Source of the DNA: Streptomyces sp. HSG2
Lineage (GTDB): Bacteria > Actinomycetota > Actinomycetes > Streptomycetales > Streptomycetaceae
Direction: 5' to 3'
DNA: 64,000 bases
Assembly (NCBI RefSeq): GCF_016598575.1
Contig: NZ_CP066801.1
Coordinates: 3,224,001 to 3,288,000 of the forward strand
Positions 31,740-41,913 of this stretch are shown piece after piece. The position numbers and the translations under genes are program-made. How positions within the stretch are numbered: position 1 is the stretch's first letter; the number at the start of each line of letters is the position of its first letter. The notes under the pieces are model-generated. The model worked only from the letters and a program-made list of their open reading frames with translations. It did no database searches and was not told the origin of the DNA.

Positions 31740-33566
31740 GTGCCGCAGGAGCGATCGGTGACCGACAGTGAGGACAAGGGACGCGGATACGACTACGACG
31801 TCGTCGTCGTCGGCTCGGGGTTCGGAGGCTCGGTCGCCGCCTTGCGGCTGACCGAGAAGGGCTACCGGGTCGGGGTCCTGGAAGCGGGGCGACGCTTCAC
31901 CCGCGACACGCTGCCCAAGAACTCCTGGGACCTCGCCAACTACCTCTGGGCGCCCCGCCTCGGCCTGTACGGCCTGCAACGCGTCCACTTCCTGGGGAGC
32001 GTCATGGTGCTGGCCGGCGCCGGGGTGGGCGGCGGCTCGCTCAACTACGCCAACACCCTGTACGAACCGCCCCGGCCGTTCTTCGAGGACCCCCAGTGGC
32101 GGGACGTCACCGACTGGCGAGCCGAGCTGGAGCCGTACTACGAGCAGGGCCGGCGCATGCTGGGGGTGCGGGTCAACCCGACGACGACCGAGTCCGACAC
32201 GCACCTGAAGGCCGCCGCCGAACGGATGGGCTGCGGCGAGACCTTCCACATGGCGCCCGTCGGCGTCTTCTTCGGCGACGGGGAGGACAGCGACGGGAAG
32301 ACACGGGCGAGGCCGGGGCGGAAGGCCCCGGATCCCTACTTCGGCGGCGCGGGGCCGGAACGCCACGCCTGCACGGAATGCGGCGCGTGCATGACCGGCT
32401 GCCGGGTCGGCGCCAAGAACACCCTGACGGAGAACTACCTCCACCTCGCCGAGCGTGCCGGCGCGGTGATCCACCCCATGACCACGGTCGTCTCGGTCAC
32501 CGAGGACGGGCGCGGCGGCCACGTCGTCGTCTGCCGCCCCACGGCCGGCCTCGGACGTGGCCGGCCCGGCCGTACCCTCAGGGCACGCCACGTCGTCCTG
32601 GCCGCCGGGACCTACGGAACCCAGACGCTCCTCCACCGCATGCGGGCGAAGGGACTCCTGCCGCGCGTCAGCGACCGGCTCGGCATGCTCACCCGCACCA
32701 ACTCCGAGGCCCTGGTGGGAGCCCAGACCGACGACCGGCGCTACCGACGCGCCACCGGACGGCGACGCGTGGACTTCACCCGCGGGGTGGCGATCACCTC
32801 GTCGATCCACCCGGACGCCGACACCCACATCGAGCCGGTCCGCTATGGCAAGGGCTCCAACGCCATGGGGTGCCTGTCCACCGTCCAGGTGCCCTACGCC
32901 GGCGACGACGCGCCGGGCCTCGCGCGGGTGCGCGGCTACCTCGCGCGAGTGGCCCGACACCCGCTGCCGGCCCTGCGGTCGCTGTCCAATCGACGCTGGT
33001 CGGAGCGGACCGTCATCGCCTTGGTGATGCAGTCCCTGGACAACTCCCTCACGACCCGCCTCAGGGCGAGGGGCCTCGGCAAGGGTTCGTTGACCGCCCG
33101 TCAGGGCCACGGCGCGCCCAACCCCCGACAGATCCGGGCGGCGACCGAGTCCGCCTCGGCTCTCGCCGAGGAGATCAACGGCTTTCCGGGCTCCAATCTC
33201 GGCGAGGTGGTGGGCAGGCCGTTCACCGCGCACTTCCTGGGGGGCTGCCCCATCGGCGCCGATCGGGACTCCGGTGTGATCGACCCGTATCACCGGCTGT
33301 ACGGGCACCCGGGGGTCTCCGTGGTCGACGGGGCCGCGGTCTCGGCCAATCTGGGGGTCAATCCGTCCCTGACCATCACCGCCCAGGCGGAGCGGGCGAT
33401 GTCGTACTGGCCCAACAACGGAGACCCCGACCCGCGGCCCGGCCAGGGGGAGGCGTACCGCCGACTGAGCCCGGTCGCGCCGCGCAAGCCCGCGGTGCCG
33501 ACCGACGCCTTCGGCGCCCTGCGGCTGCCCCTTCTCGGGGTGCCGCCGGTTCCGCCGAGGCGGTAG
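31740..33566 (+). CDS. GMC-family FAD oxidoreductase (cholesterol-oxidase-like)
   Basis: A 608-residue flavoenzyme. The FAD dinucleotide loop is DVVVVGSGFGGSVAALRL with the ribose Glu in GVLEAGRRF. A Cys cluster CTECGACMTGC lies near residue 220, as in ChoD-type GMC proteins. HFLGGCPIGAD is the substrate and active-site region, and the GMC C-terminal block is VVDGAAVSANLGVNPSLTI. No secretion signal is visible, so a cytosolic sterol or long-chain alcohol oxidoreductase is likely; the substrate is not proven. GTG 31740 follows GACGAGGAG; GTG 31758 is an alternative. Confidence 0.87.
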   Translation: MPQERSVTDSEDKGRGYDYDVVVVGSGFGGSVAALRLTEKGYRVGVLEAGRRFTRDTLPKNSWDLANYLWAPRLGLYGLQRVHFLGSVMVLAGAGVGGGSLNYANTLYEPPRPFFEDPQWRDVTDWRAELEPYYEQGRRMLGVRVNPTTTESDTHLKAAAERMGCGETFHMAPVGVFFGDGEDSDGKTRARPGRKAPDPYFGGAGPERHACTECGACMTGCRVGAKNTLTENYLHLAERAGAVIHPMTTVVSVTEDGRGGHVVVCRPTAGLGRGRPGRTLRARHVVLAAGTYGTQTLLHRMRAKGLLPRVSDRLGMLTRTNSEALVGAQTDDRRYRRATGRRRVDFTRGVAITSSIHPDADTHIEPVRYGKGSNAMGCLSTVQVPYAGDDAPGLARVRGYLARVARHPLPALRSLSNRRWSERTVIALVMQSLDNSLTTRLRARGLGKGSLTARQGHGAPNPRQIRAATESASALAEEINGFPGSNLGEVVGRPFTAHFLGGCPIGADRDSGVIDPYHRLYGHPGVSVVDGAAVSANLGVNPSLTITAQAERAMSYWPNNGDPDPRPGQGEAYRRLSPVAPRKPAVPTDAFGALRLPLLGVPPVPPRR

Positions 33567-33659
33567 GGCGCACGCGCCGGCCCGCCCCGTCGGTGGACAC
33601 CTCCTCGCGACCCGCCCCGGGTGGGGTCCGGTCGGCGTCGCCGGGGCCGGGAAACGCGA

Positions 33660-33695
33660 GAGGGACCCGCGCCCCCCTCCGAGCGCGGGTCCCTC
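33660..33695. terminator. Bidirectional terminator
   Basis: A 13-base perfect stem (GAGGGACCCGCGC and complement) with a 10-base loop between the convergent GMC and LAETG-protein genes. Confidence 0.85.
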
Positions 33696-33740
33696 CTGGC
33701 TCACGTGCTCAGTCGCACACGTCGTTTCTCCGTCGGCGGG

Positions 33741-34955
33741 TCAGGCGGGCGAACCGGTCTTGCGACGCTTCACCGCGAAGACGGCGCCGGCACCCACGAC
33801 GACGGCGGCGCCGCCGATCAGGCCGATCATGGGCAGCGCGGAGCTGGAACCGGTCTCGGCGAGGCTGCCGGTGATCTCCTTGACGCCACCCTGCGGCTTC
33901 ACCGCGGTGTCGGCCGGGGTGGTGGGCCTGTCACCGTTCGGCACGGCGTCCTGGACGTCGTCCGGCTTGTCGCTGGAGGCGCCCAGCACGGTCAGGTCGT
34001 AGAACTCGCCGTTGAAGCGGCAGGTGCCGTCGGCGCCCGCGTACACGGCCTCGCTCAGGGCGAGGGCGGTGCCCGCCGGGGCGGACTCGTCGATCCGCAC
34101 GCGCATGTCGAAGGTGACGGTGGCGCCCTTCTCCAGGGTGCCGACCATGCCGACGAAGGAACCGGAGAAGTCGAACGACTCACCGTCGAACTCGATGCCT
34201 TCCTGGAAGGCCGAGGTCCACCGGCCGTTCTCCTTGACCTCGATCTCCGCCAGGTCGATGTAGAGCGAGGCGTCCTCGTCGTTGGTCTCCAGGTACTCGG
34301 TGTAGGCCTCGACCCAGACGTCCTTCAGGTCCGTGTCGGTGCCGTTCTCGACGACGAACCGGAACTCGTGCCAGCCGGTGCCGGCCACGATGGTGTTCGG
34401 CAGCCCGGAGAGGGTCGAGCTGATCTTCTCGTCCCAGTCCTGGTCCTCGCAGGAGGCGTAGGGGTCCCAGGTCGGCTCGCCGGGCGTGTCCGACTCGTCC
34501 TTCGACTCCTCGCCGGCCTCCTCCTCGCCGGCCTCCTCCTCGCCGGTCTCCTCGTCCCCGCCGGACTCGCCGCCGCTGCCGGCGCCCTCGGAGTTCTCCT
34601 CAGTGGCATCGCCGTCGCCGGAGTTCTCCCCGGTGGCGTCCTCCCCGGTCGTCCCCTCCCCGGTCGTCTCGTCACCGGTCGTCTCGTCACCGGTGGGGTC
34701 GCCCCCGGAGGTGTCCTCCTCGGACGGGGAGTCCTGCTCACCGTCGGCTTCGCCGCCGGTTGCGGGGGACTCGCCGCCGCCCGCGTCCGTCCCCTCGGAC
34801 GTGGAGTCGTTCGGCGTGGTGTCCTCCGGGGCGGTGACGCCGGTGGAGGGGGCGGGGTCGTCGCCCGTCGCGAACGCTGCCGGGGCCGAGAGGAGGGCGA
34901 GCGGCGCGAGAACGGTCGTCGCGGCGGCGACGCCCATGGCGCGGCGAAGCTTCAT
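33741..34955 (-). CDS. Secreted, sortase-anchored acidic surface protein (LAETG)
   Basis: A 404-residue cell-wall protein. The signal peptide is MKLRRAMGVAAATTVLAPLALL with cleavage near APAAFATG. A long Thr/Glu/Gly/Asp-rich stretch (about residues 35-165) contains repeated ETTGE and GEEEA units. A globular domain follows with the pair CEDQDW and CRFNGEFYDL, which could form a disulfide. The end is SLAETGSSS, a hydrophobic helix (LIGGAAVVVGAGAVFAV) and KRRK, the layout for Streptomyces class E sortases. ATG 34955 follows GAGGTC; an in-frame ATG at 34973 is less likely. No sortase gene is in the window. Confidence 0.88.
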   Translation of the reverse strand: MKLRRAMGVAAATTVLAPLALLSAPAAFATGDDPAPSTGVTAPEDTTPNDSTSEGTDAGGGESPATGGEADGEQDSPSEEDTSGGDPTGDETTGDETTGEGTTGEDATGENSGDGDATEENSEGAGSGGESGGDEETGEEEAGEEEAGEESKDESDTPGEPTWDPYASCEDQDWDEKISSTLSGLPNTIVAGTGWHEFRFVVENGTDTDLKDVWVEAYTEYLETNDEDASLYIDLAEIEVKENGRWTSAFQEGIEFDGESFDFSGSFVGMVGTLEKGATVTFDMRVRIDESAPAGTALALSEAVYAGADGTCRFNGEFYDLTVLGASSDKPDDVQDAVPNGDRPTTPADTAVKPQGGVKEITGSLAETGSSSALPMIGLIGGAAVVVGAGAVFAVKRRKTGSPA

Positions 34956-35367
34956 GAAGACCTCGAGAGTCATGAGTGCTGCGGCGGGCGCAGCACGCGC
35001 TGATGGGCGACGTCGCGGGGTGCGGACGTGGCCCTTGGGTCGGAAGGTGTGATCATCGAGACCCTCGAATGGTTGTGCAAAGCTGACAGCATTCTTATGT
35101 GTCCTGCGTCACTTCCTCTCGGCTGGGTCGACTTGAGACCGATTCCGACAGGGGGTGGCCTCTTCGGGCGCCGGGTGGTGCGGGTCGGTGCGCCCGGCGG
35201 GGCACGCTGCGGCGTCCCCCCTCGCCGCCGTTCCTCCCGTTGGACGCTCGGGGGGAACGGCGGCGGCCGTGCCTCCCGTCGGGGTCCGCCGGTGCCGCAC
35301 CGGGCGGCCCGGTCCCTCGGTAGAATCGGCAAGCGTCAGACCCCGCCCCACCGCCGGAAGGCACCTC
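34956..35367. other. Intergenic region between LAETG gene and guaA
   Basis: 412 bases with divergent promoters. A near-perfect 16-base hairpin (35223-35238 with 35250-35265, one mismatch) lies midway. A TAGAAT hexamer at 35321-35326 is a plausible -10 for guaA. AT-richer sequence near 35070-35105 is the likely promoter zone of the LAETG gene. No ORF with coding character is seen. Confidence 0.6.
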
Positions 35368-36949
<1,582 letters not shown>

Positions 36950-37041
36950 GCGCGCCTGACGGCGGCGTGCCTCGAACCGGCCGGGCACGTCGTGGGAGCG
37001 CTGCGCCGACACCCCGGCGAAGCCCCGCGCCGAGGGGGCGC

Positions 37042-37515
37042 TCACGTGCGGCGGACGCCGCGCACGGGCCGCCCCGGCTTCCAGACCTGCACGAGGAGTC
37101 GCGTCCCGTCCTCGACCGAGGTCCGCACGACCTCGGTGATCTCGACGCGGAAGAGGTGGAACGGCTCCAGCCCTTCCGCCTCTTCGCCGTAGACGGCCCT
37201 GCGACGCTCCTCCGCGACCTCGACGGCCCGTCCCCCGATCCGCACGTCGCCCCCGCCCATCCCGGTGCCCTCGCCCGGGTTGGCCTGGAGCGCGAAGCGG
37301 GGGTCACGGCGCAGGTCGAGCGCCTTGGCCGAGTCGGCCATCATGCCGAGCCACACCTCGCCGTCGGAGAATCGCGCCTCCAGCCCGGACGTGCGGGGCG
37401 AGCCGTCCGGGCGCAGGGTCGCCAGGACGTGGTGCCGGTAGGCGGCGAAGCGTGCCTCCACGGTCGCCGCGAGATCGGGTTCGGCGGCGCTGAACCGCGC
37501 CCAGTTCGCTGTCAT
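37042..37515 (-). CDS. Pyridoxamine-5'-phosphate-oxidase-like flavin/F420-binding protein
   Basis: A 157-residue split-beta-barrel protein. RHHVLATLRPDGSPRTSGLEARF and DGEVWLGMMADSAKALDLRRDPRFAL are the strands typical of PNPOx-like FMN or F420 proteins. True PdxH signatures are absent, so it is not a vitamin B6 enzyme with any certainty. ATG 37515 begins MTANWARFSAAEPDLAA. It is convergent with guaA (93 bases) and divergent from a DoxX gene. Confidence 0.82.
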   Translation of the reverse strand: MTANWARFSAAEPDLAATVEARFAAYRHHVLATLRPDGSPRTSGLEARFSDGEVWLGMMADSAKALDLRRDPRFALQANPGEGTGMGGGDVRIGGRAVEVAEERRRAVYGEEAEGLEPFHLFRVEITEVVRTSVEDGTRLLVQVWKPGRPVRGVRRT

Positions 37516-37695
37516 GTCGAGAGTATCCGCGCGATACCGGACATCCTCCGTCCGGTATCCCCGGCGAGTCCGCGCGGGCGACCGGCCCCGCCGCGCCGGC
37601 CGCGGAGTACCCGGACGGCAGGATTGCGGAGGGCCCCCGCGACGCACGTATGGTGCGGAGGACCCGGACGGAGCGGCGAGAGGCGGCTTTCGGTG

Positions 37696-38217
37696 ATGAC
37701 CCACGGCAGTCACACGGACGGGCGAACGGTGGGCCGGGGAGGGTTGCGGGAGACCGCGAGCCGCCACGCCTTGGCGCCGTTGCGCCTCTTCCTCGGCTTC
37801 ACCTTCCTCTACGCGGGGTTGGACAAACTGACCGACGGCGCCTTCCTCCGGGACTCGGGTGCCGGCTCCATCGGGGATCTGATGCGGGCCGTCCGCGACT
37901 CCTCGGCCGTGCCCGCGCTCGTCGATCTGGGTCTGGCGAACCCGGTCGGGTTCGGATACGTCGTCGCCTGCGGCGAATTGGCCGTCGGCCTGGCGACGCT
38001 GGTCGGGCTGCTGGCCCGCGTGGCCGCCCTCGGCGGGGCGCTGATCTCGCTCAGCCTCTGGCTGACCGTGAGCTGGGCCGCCGATCCCTACTACTACGGC
38101 AACGACCTCCCGTACCTGATCTGCTGGGTGCCCCTGGTGCTGGCGGGGGCCCCGTACTGGTCGCTCGACGCCCGCCTCGCCGCCCGTCGTCGCCGGTTTC
38201 GGCCCGGGGCGTGGTGA
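37696..38217 (+). CDS. DoxX-family membrane protein
   Basis: A 173-residue protein with about four hydrophobic helices: PLRLFLGFTFLYAGLDKL, GFGYVVACGELAVGLATLVG, VAALGGALISLSLWLTVS and LPYLICWVPLVLAGAPYW. The first carries the GLDKL signature of DoxX/DoxD proteins, which associate with thiol or redox functions in actinobacteria. The substrate is unknown. ATG 37696 overlaps GTG 37693, either of which could be used. Confidence 0.85.
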   Translation: MTHGSHTDGRTVGRGGLRETASRHALAPLRLFLGFTFLYAGLDKLTDGAFLRDSGAGSIGDLMRAVRDSSAVPALVDLGLANPVGFGYVVACGELAVGLATLVGLLARVAALGGALISLSLWLTVSWAADPYYYGNDLPYLICWVPLVLAGAPYWSLDARLAARRRRFRPGAW

Positions 38218-38336
38218 GCGTCGGCCCGATGTCCTGAAGCAGGCCGCCCGGCGGTGTTCGTCGGGCCGACCCCGGGCCCGCCTCCACGGCGTGGTGCGCG
38301 CGCGTCTCCCCCCTTCCGCAGGGGTGAGATGTCAGG

Positions 38337-39896
38337 ATGCGCCCCATGTCGCCCCGAAACACCCCTGTCGCGAGCGAGCGCGATGGTGGGAAGGCGCGGC
38401 GGAGGGTTCTGGTCGCGGCGTACTGCGGTCTGTTCGCCATCAACGCCAACCTCATGATCACGTACATCGCCGCCTTCGACATCCGGGGCCGGCTGGAGCT
38501 GGGGGAGTCCGGCCTCCAGTGGTTCGCGGGCGTCTACAGCCTCGGCATGGCCGCCACGGTGATGGTCGCCGCCACACTGGCCGACACCCTCGGCGTGAGG
38601 CGCGTCTACACCACGAGTCTGCTCCTGTTCATGGCGTGCTCGGTGTGCGCCACCCTCGCACCGGGCATCCCGGTGCTGCTGGCGGTGCGGGGGGTGCAGG
38701 GGGCGGCGAGCGCCGCCGTGCTCGTGACCTCCCTGGCCCTGGTCGGCTCGGTCGGCGGATCCCCGGCCACCGCCGCGCGGGCCGTGGGCGGGTGGGTGGC
38801 CGTGGGCGGTACGGCGGTCGCGGTGGGGCCTCCGTTGGGAGGGTTCCTGACCGAGACGACGGGCTGGCGCAGCGCCTTCCTGGCGGCCTTCCCCTTCGCC
38901 GCGTGCGCGGCGGCGGCCACCTGGCGCGGGGTCGTCGACTCCCGCCTCGGGGGGCGGGTCGCGTTCGACTGGTGGGGCCAGGTTCTCTTCGTTCTCACGG
39001 TGACGGCGCTGACCCTGGTGCTCATCCAGGGGCGCTCGTTCGGATGGACCTCCTGGCCGACACTGCTGCTGTGCTCGTCGACCGCGGCCGGGCTCGTCGG
39101 ATTCCTCCTCCGCGAGGCGCGCGCCCGCGAGCCCATGCTGGACGTGAGCCTGTTCCGTGACCGGCTGAACTCGCTCTCGGTGACGGTGTTGTTCTTCGCC
39201 GCCTTCTGCAACGAAGGCGTCTACTTCGTCGCCGTGCAGTACTACCGGAACATCCGCGAACTCTCGCCGCTGCTCATCGGCTTGTTCGTCCTGCCTTTCG
39301 CCATCGGGTACACGGTCGTCGCCCTGCGGGTGGGGTGGGTCACCGCGCGGGCGGGCCTGCGCTCGACGCTCCTGCTCGGCCAAGTGGCCATGGTGCTCGG
39401 GCTCTTCCTGATGATCTTCGGGTTTCCGCTCGGCGGGGGTGCCGTTCCGGCGGGAATGGCCCTTGTCGGCGTGGCCTCGGCCCTTCTGATCACCCCGGTC
39501 GTGTCGGTCACCCTCCGGAACGCCCCCCGAGGTCGGTCGGGCATGGTCTCCGGCATCGTGAACACCCAGCAGCCGCTCGGCGGAGCGCTGAGTTTCGCCG
39601 CCCTGGGCACGGTGCTGACGGGGTGGCTCGGCCTCACCCTCGGGGAGGACTTCGACGAGGATCTCCGGGCCGGTGAGGAGGAGGGGCACGACGCGAACGC
39701 CCACCCGGCGACCAACGGTGTCAGCGCGATCGTCCGGTACTTCGACGTGCCGGTCGCCGACCTCGCGGAGCGCGAGTTCGTGCGGGCCAGTCAGATCAGC
39801 ATGGGCGTCGCGGCGTTGGTAGCCGTCCTCGTGCTGGGCGTGCTCCTCGCCCTCTTCCCCCGGGACGCCGACCGCCGGGTCCGAGCGGGCTCGTAG
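38337..39896 (+). CDS. MFS drug transporter (DHA2, 14-helix type)
   Basis: A 519-residue exporter-like permease with about 14 hydrophobic segments. Motif A (ADTLGVRRVY) follows helix two and a motif C-like GGTAVAVGPPLGGFLTE lies in helix five, which mark drug:proton antiporters. The loop before the last helix is charged and hydrophilic (EDFDEDLRAGEEEGHD), longer than usual. ATG 38337 or 38346 are both possible. No regulator is adjacent. Confidence 0.9.
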   Translation: MRPMSPRNTPVASERDGGKARRRVLVAAYCGLFAINANLMITYIAAFDIRGRLELGESGLQWFAGVYSLGMAATVMVAATLADTLGVRRVYTTSLLLFMACSVCATLAPGIPVLLAVRGVQGAASAAVLVTSLALVGSVGGSPATAARAVGGWVAVGGTAVAVGPPLGGFLTETTGWRSAFLAAFPFAACAAAATWRGVVDSRLGGRVAFDWWGQVLFVLTVTALTLVLIQGRSFGWTSWPTLLLCSSTAAGLVGFLLREARAREPMLDVSLFRDRLNSLSVTVLFFAAFCNEGVYFVAVQYYRNIRELSPLLIGLFVLPFAIGYTVVALRVGWVTARAGLRSTLLLGQVAMVLGLFLMIFGFPLGGGAVPAGMALVGVASALLITPVVSVTLRNAPRGRSGMVSGIVNTQQPLGGALSFAALGTVLTGWLGLTLGEDFDEDLRAGEEEGHDANAHPATNGVSAIVRYFDVPVADLAEREFVRASQISMGVAALVAVLVLGVLLALFPRDADRRVRAGS

Positions 39897-39935
39897 GCCG
39901 CCCGCCCACGGGTCCCGACGGCCGGGCCGTTCCCG

Positions 39936-40145
39936 TCACCGTGGGCCGGGCCGACGCCGGCGCCGCGCGGCGCGACCGACGAGCGCCGCCACCCCGGCCA
40001 GGAGCAGCCCGCCGGCGACCAGCGGTCCCGGAGCGAACCAGGGAACCTCCCACACGCCTGCCGCGTCGGCCAGGCAGACCACACCCGTCAGGGTCAGGAA
40101 GATCCCGGCCACCAGGCGTCCGGGGGAGAACTCACGGCTCGGCAC
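39936..40145 (-). CDS. Small membrane protein downstream of PspC gene
   Basis: 69 residues with two hydrophobic helices (LVAGIFLTLTGVVCLADAAG and GPLVAGGLLLAGVAALVG) and a basic tail RRRRRPGPR. The ATG overlaps the end of the PspC gene by 14 bases, so it is translated with it. Function unknown; probably part of the envelope-stress module. Confidence 0.75.
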   Translation of the reverse strand: MPSREFSPGRLVAGIFLTLTGVVCLADAAGVWEVPWFAPGPLVAGGLLLAGVAALVGRAARRRRRPGPR

Positions 40146-41565
40146 GACTCACCACCACCTCTCCGACGCCGACGCGCACCTCCAGGTCCAGGACCCCGCC
40201 CGCCTCCTCGCCGGGTCGCGTCGGAGACAGCGTCAGCTCCCGGTGTCGTCCCGGAGCCACGTCCGCGTCGCCCCGATCCTCCTCCGGCAGCAGCAGGTCG
40301 CCCAGCCCGACCGAGACGCTCAGCCGCGCGGTGGCGTCGGGTGGCAGGATCACCAGGATTCTCCCCAGGTCCGCCTCGGCACGGGTGCGGACGGTCTCCC
40401 CTGCGGGCACCGACACGCCGGACAGATCCAGCGTGCCCTCCCCCGAGGCGAACCCGTACCCCTCGCGCACCTCCGCCGCGGCGGTGGGCCGCCAGGTGGG
40501 CCGCGCCCACTCGTCGCCCGCGCCCGCGGGGAGCGCCGCCGTCGCCGCCAGCAACGCGGCGGTGACGACCGCCACCACGATCGTCCCCGCCCCCAACCTC
40601 CCGCGGAAGGCCCCGATCACCAGGCCGACGCCGAAGACCGTCAGCGCGGCGGCCAGCCCGAACCGCACGCTGGTCAGGGCCGGCTGGCTCGCCCAGGCCA
40701 GGCCGGTCGCCAGCCCCCCCGCGGCCACGGCGGCCAGGAACACCCAGCCTCCGATCCATCGCGGTCGGTCCCGCCGAGCCCGCTTCCCGTCCGACATCGC
40801 CCCGCCCCCGGGCCCGGACCGACCCGCCGCGGCCCACCGCTCCCTGAGCCGATCCGGCCCCGTGCCCCAGAAGTGAGCCTCGCCACCGCCGGAAGGGGAG
40901 CCCCGCCGACCCTCGCCGGTCGGGTCCCCGGCGGTCACCCCGCCGTCCTCGACGAGCGAGGCCCGCCACCAGGAGGCCCCGGCGGTGGGCACGGGCGGCA
41001 CCGGGGGTGCCTGGGCCTCCGGCGGAGCCTCCGCGGCGGTCTGCGCCGCCAGCGGGTCCGGACCCGGCAGGCCGCGCCGACGCGACCAGTGCCCCGCCCC
41101 GAGCAGCACCAGGGAGAGCAGTACCGCGAAACTGAGCACCCCCCCGGTGTTCAGCATCGCGAGGAACAGCCCGCAGCCGACCAGGGAGAGGAGCAACGCC
41201 GCCAGCGTCGGCGCGTCCACCCTGCCCGTCAACAGCTTGCGCGCCTCGCTCTCCTCCTCGTCCTCGGAGGGGACCAGGAGCCAGGCGAATCCGTAGAAGA
41301 TCAGACCCAAACCGCCGGTCACGGCGAGGACCGGCAGGGCGATCCGGAAGATCACCGGGTCCATGTCGTACCGCCGACCCAACCCCGCGCACACGCCGGC
41401 GATCAGTCGGTGCGAGCGGTCTCGGCGCAGGGGCGCCCACGAGTCCGGTCTTCCGGGACTCTCGGCGCCCGCCCCCGTGCCCCCGGCGGGAACGTCGCCG
41501 AGCGGCTCCGCTGCCGGCCGGGCACCCGGTTCGAGGCCGTGCGCGGCGTTCTCGTGCTCTGACAT
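40132..41565 (-). CDS. PspC-domain membrane protein
   Basis: A 477-residue membrane protein. The PspC domain is at about residues 45-115 (RSHRLIAGVCAGLGRRYDMDPVIFRIA). Several helices follow: two after PspC, then a Pro/Ala-rich linker and four more from about residue 285. The C-terminal domain (GTLDLSGVSVPAGETVRTRAEADLG) resembles the LiaF-type beta domain. It is divergent from the kinase gene, whose sensor also carries PspC, which suggests a shared signal. ATG 41565. Confidence 0.88.
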   Translation of the reverse strand: MSEHENAAHGLEPGARPAAEPLGDVPAGGTGAGAESPGRPDSWAPLRRDRSHRLIAGVCAGLGRRYDMDPVIFRIALPVLAVTGGLGLIFYGFAWLLVPSEDEEESEARKLLTGRVDAPTLAALLLSLVGCGLFLAMLNTGGVLSFAVLLSLVLLGAGHWSRRRGLPGPDPLAAQTAAEAPPEAQAPPVPPVPTAGASWWRASLVEDGGVTAGDPTGEGRRGSPSGGGEAHFWGTGPDRLRERWAAAGRSGPGGGAMSDGKRARRDRPRWIGGWVFLAAVAAGGLATGLAWASQPALTSVRFGLAAALTVFGVGLVIGAFRGRLGAGTIVVAVVTAALLAATAALPAGAGDEWARPTWRPTAAAEVREGYGFASGEGTLDLSGVSVPAGETVRTRAEADLGRILVILPPDATARLSVSVGLGDLLLPEEDRGDADVAPGRHRELTLSPTRPGEEAGGVLDLEVRVGVGEVVVSRAEP

Positions 41566-41913
41566 GCCTCCATGGTGACCGGAGCGAACCGCCGACCGCG
41601 GTGCGGAGGACCCTGACCCGACCCGGAAATCCGACCCCGGTCGACCCTGTCGAACGGCCGCTCGGGCGGACGCGTTCCGCCCGGAGGGGGCAGGCCCGCT
41701 GCCGGGCGCCGAACGCGGTCCGGGTGGCGCTATCGACGTCGGGCGGCTCGACAGCCGTGGGTCGGTCCGGGCGGGCGACCTCGGGCGGCCGGAGGGCGTG
41801 GCCGGGCCCGCGCGGAACCTCCGCCGACGACGACGATCGAAGAGGACCGTGTCAGGGAGGCCTCCGGGGAGACCCTGATGTCGTGGCCGGGCGGGCGTGT
41901 GATCATCGAGAAC
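41566..41913. other. Divergent promoter region of the PspC module
   Basis: 348 bases between the PspC gene and the histidine kinase gene. No ORF with coding composition. A short dyad TCAGGG-N15-CCCTGA (41852-41878) lies 36 bases before the kinase start and could bind the module regulator. Confidence 0.5.
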
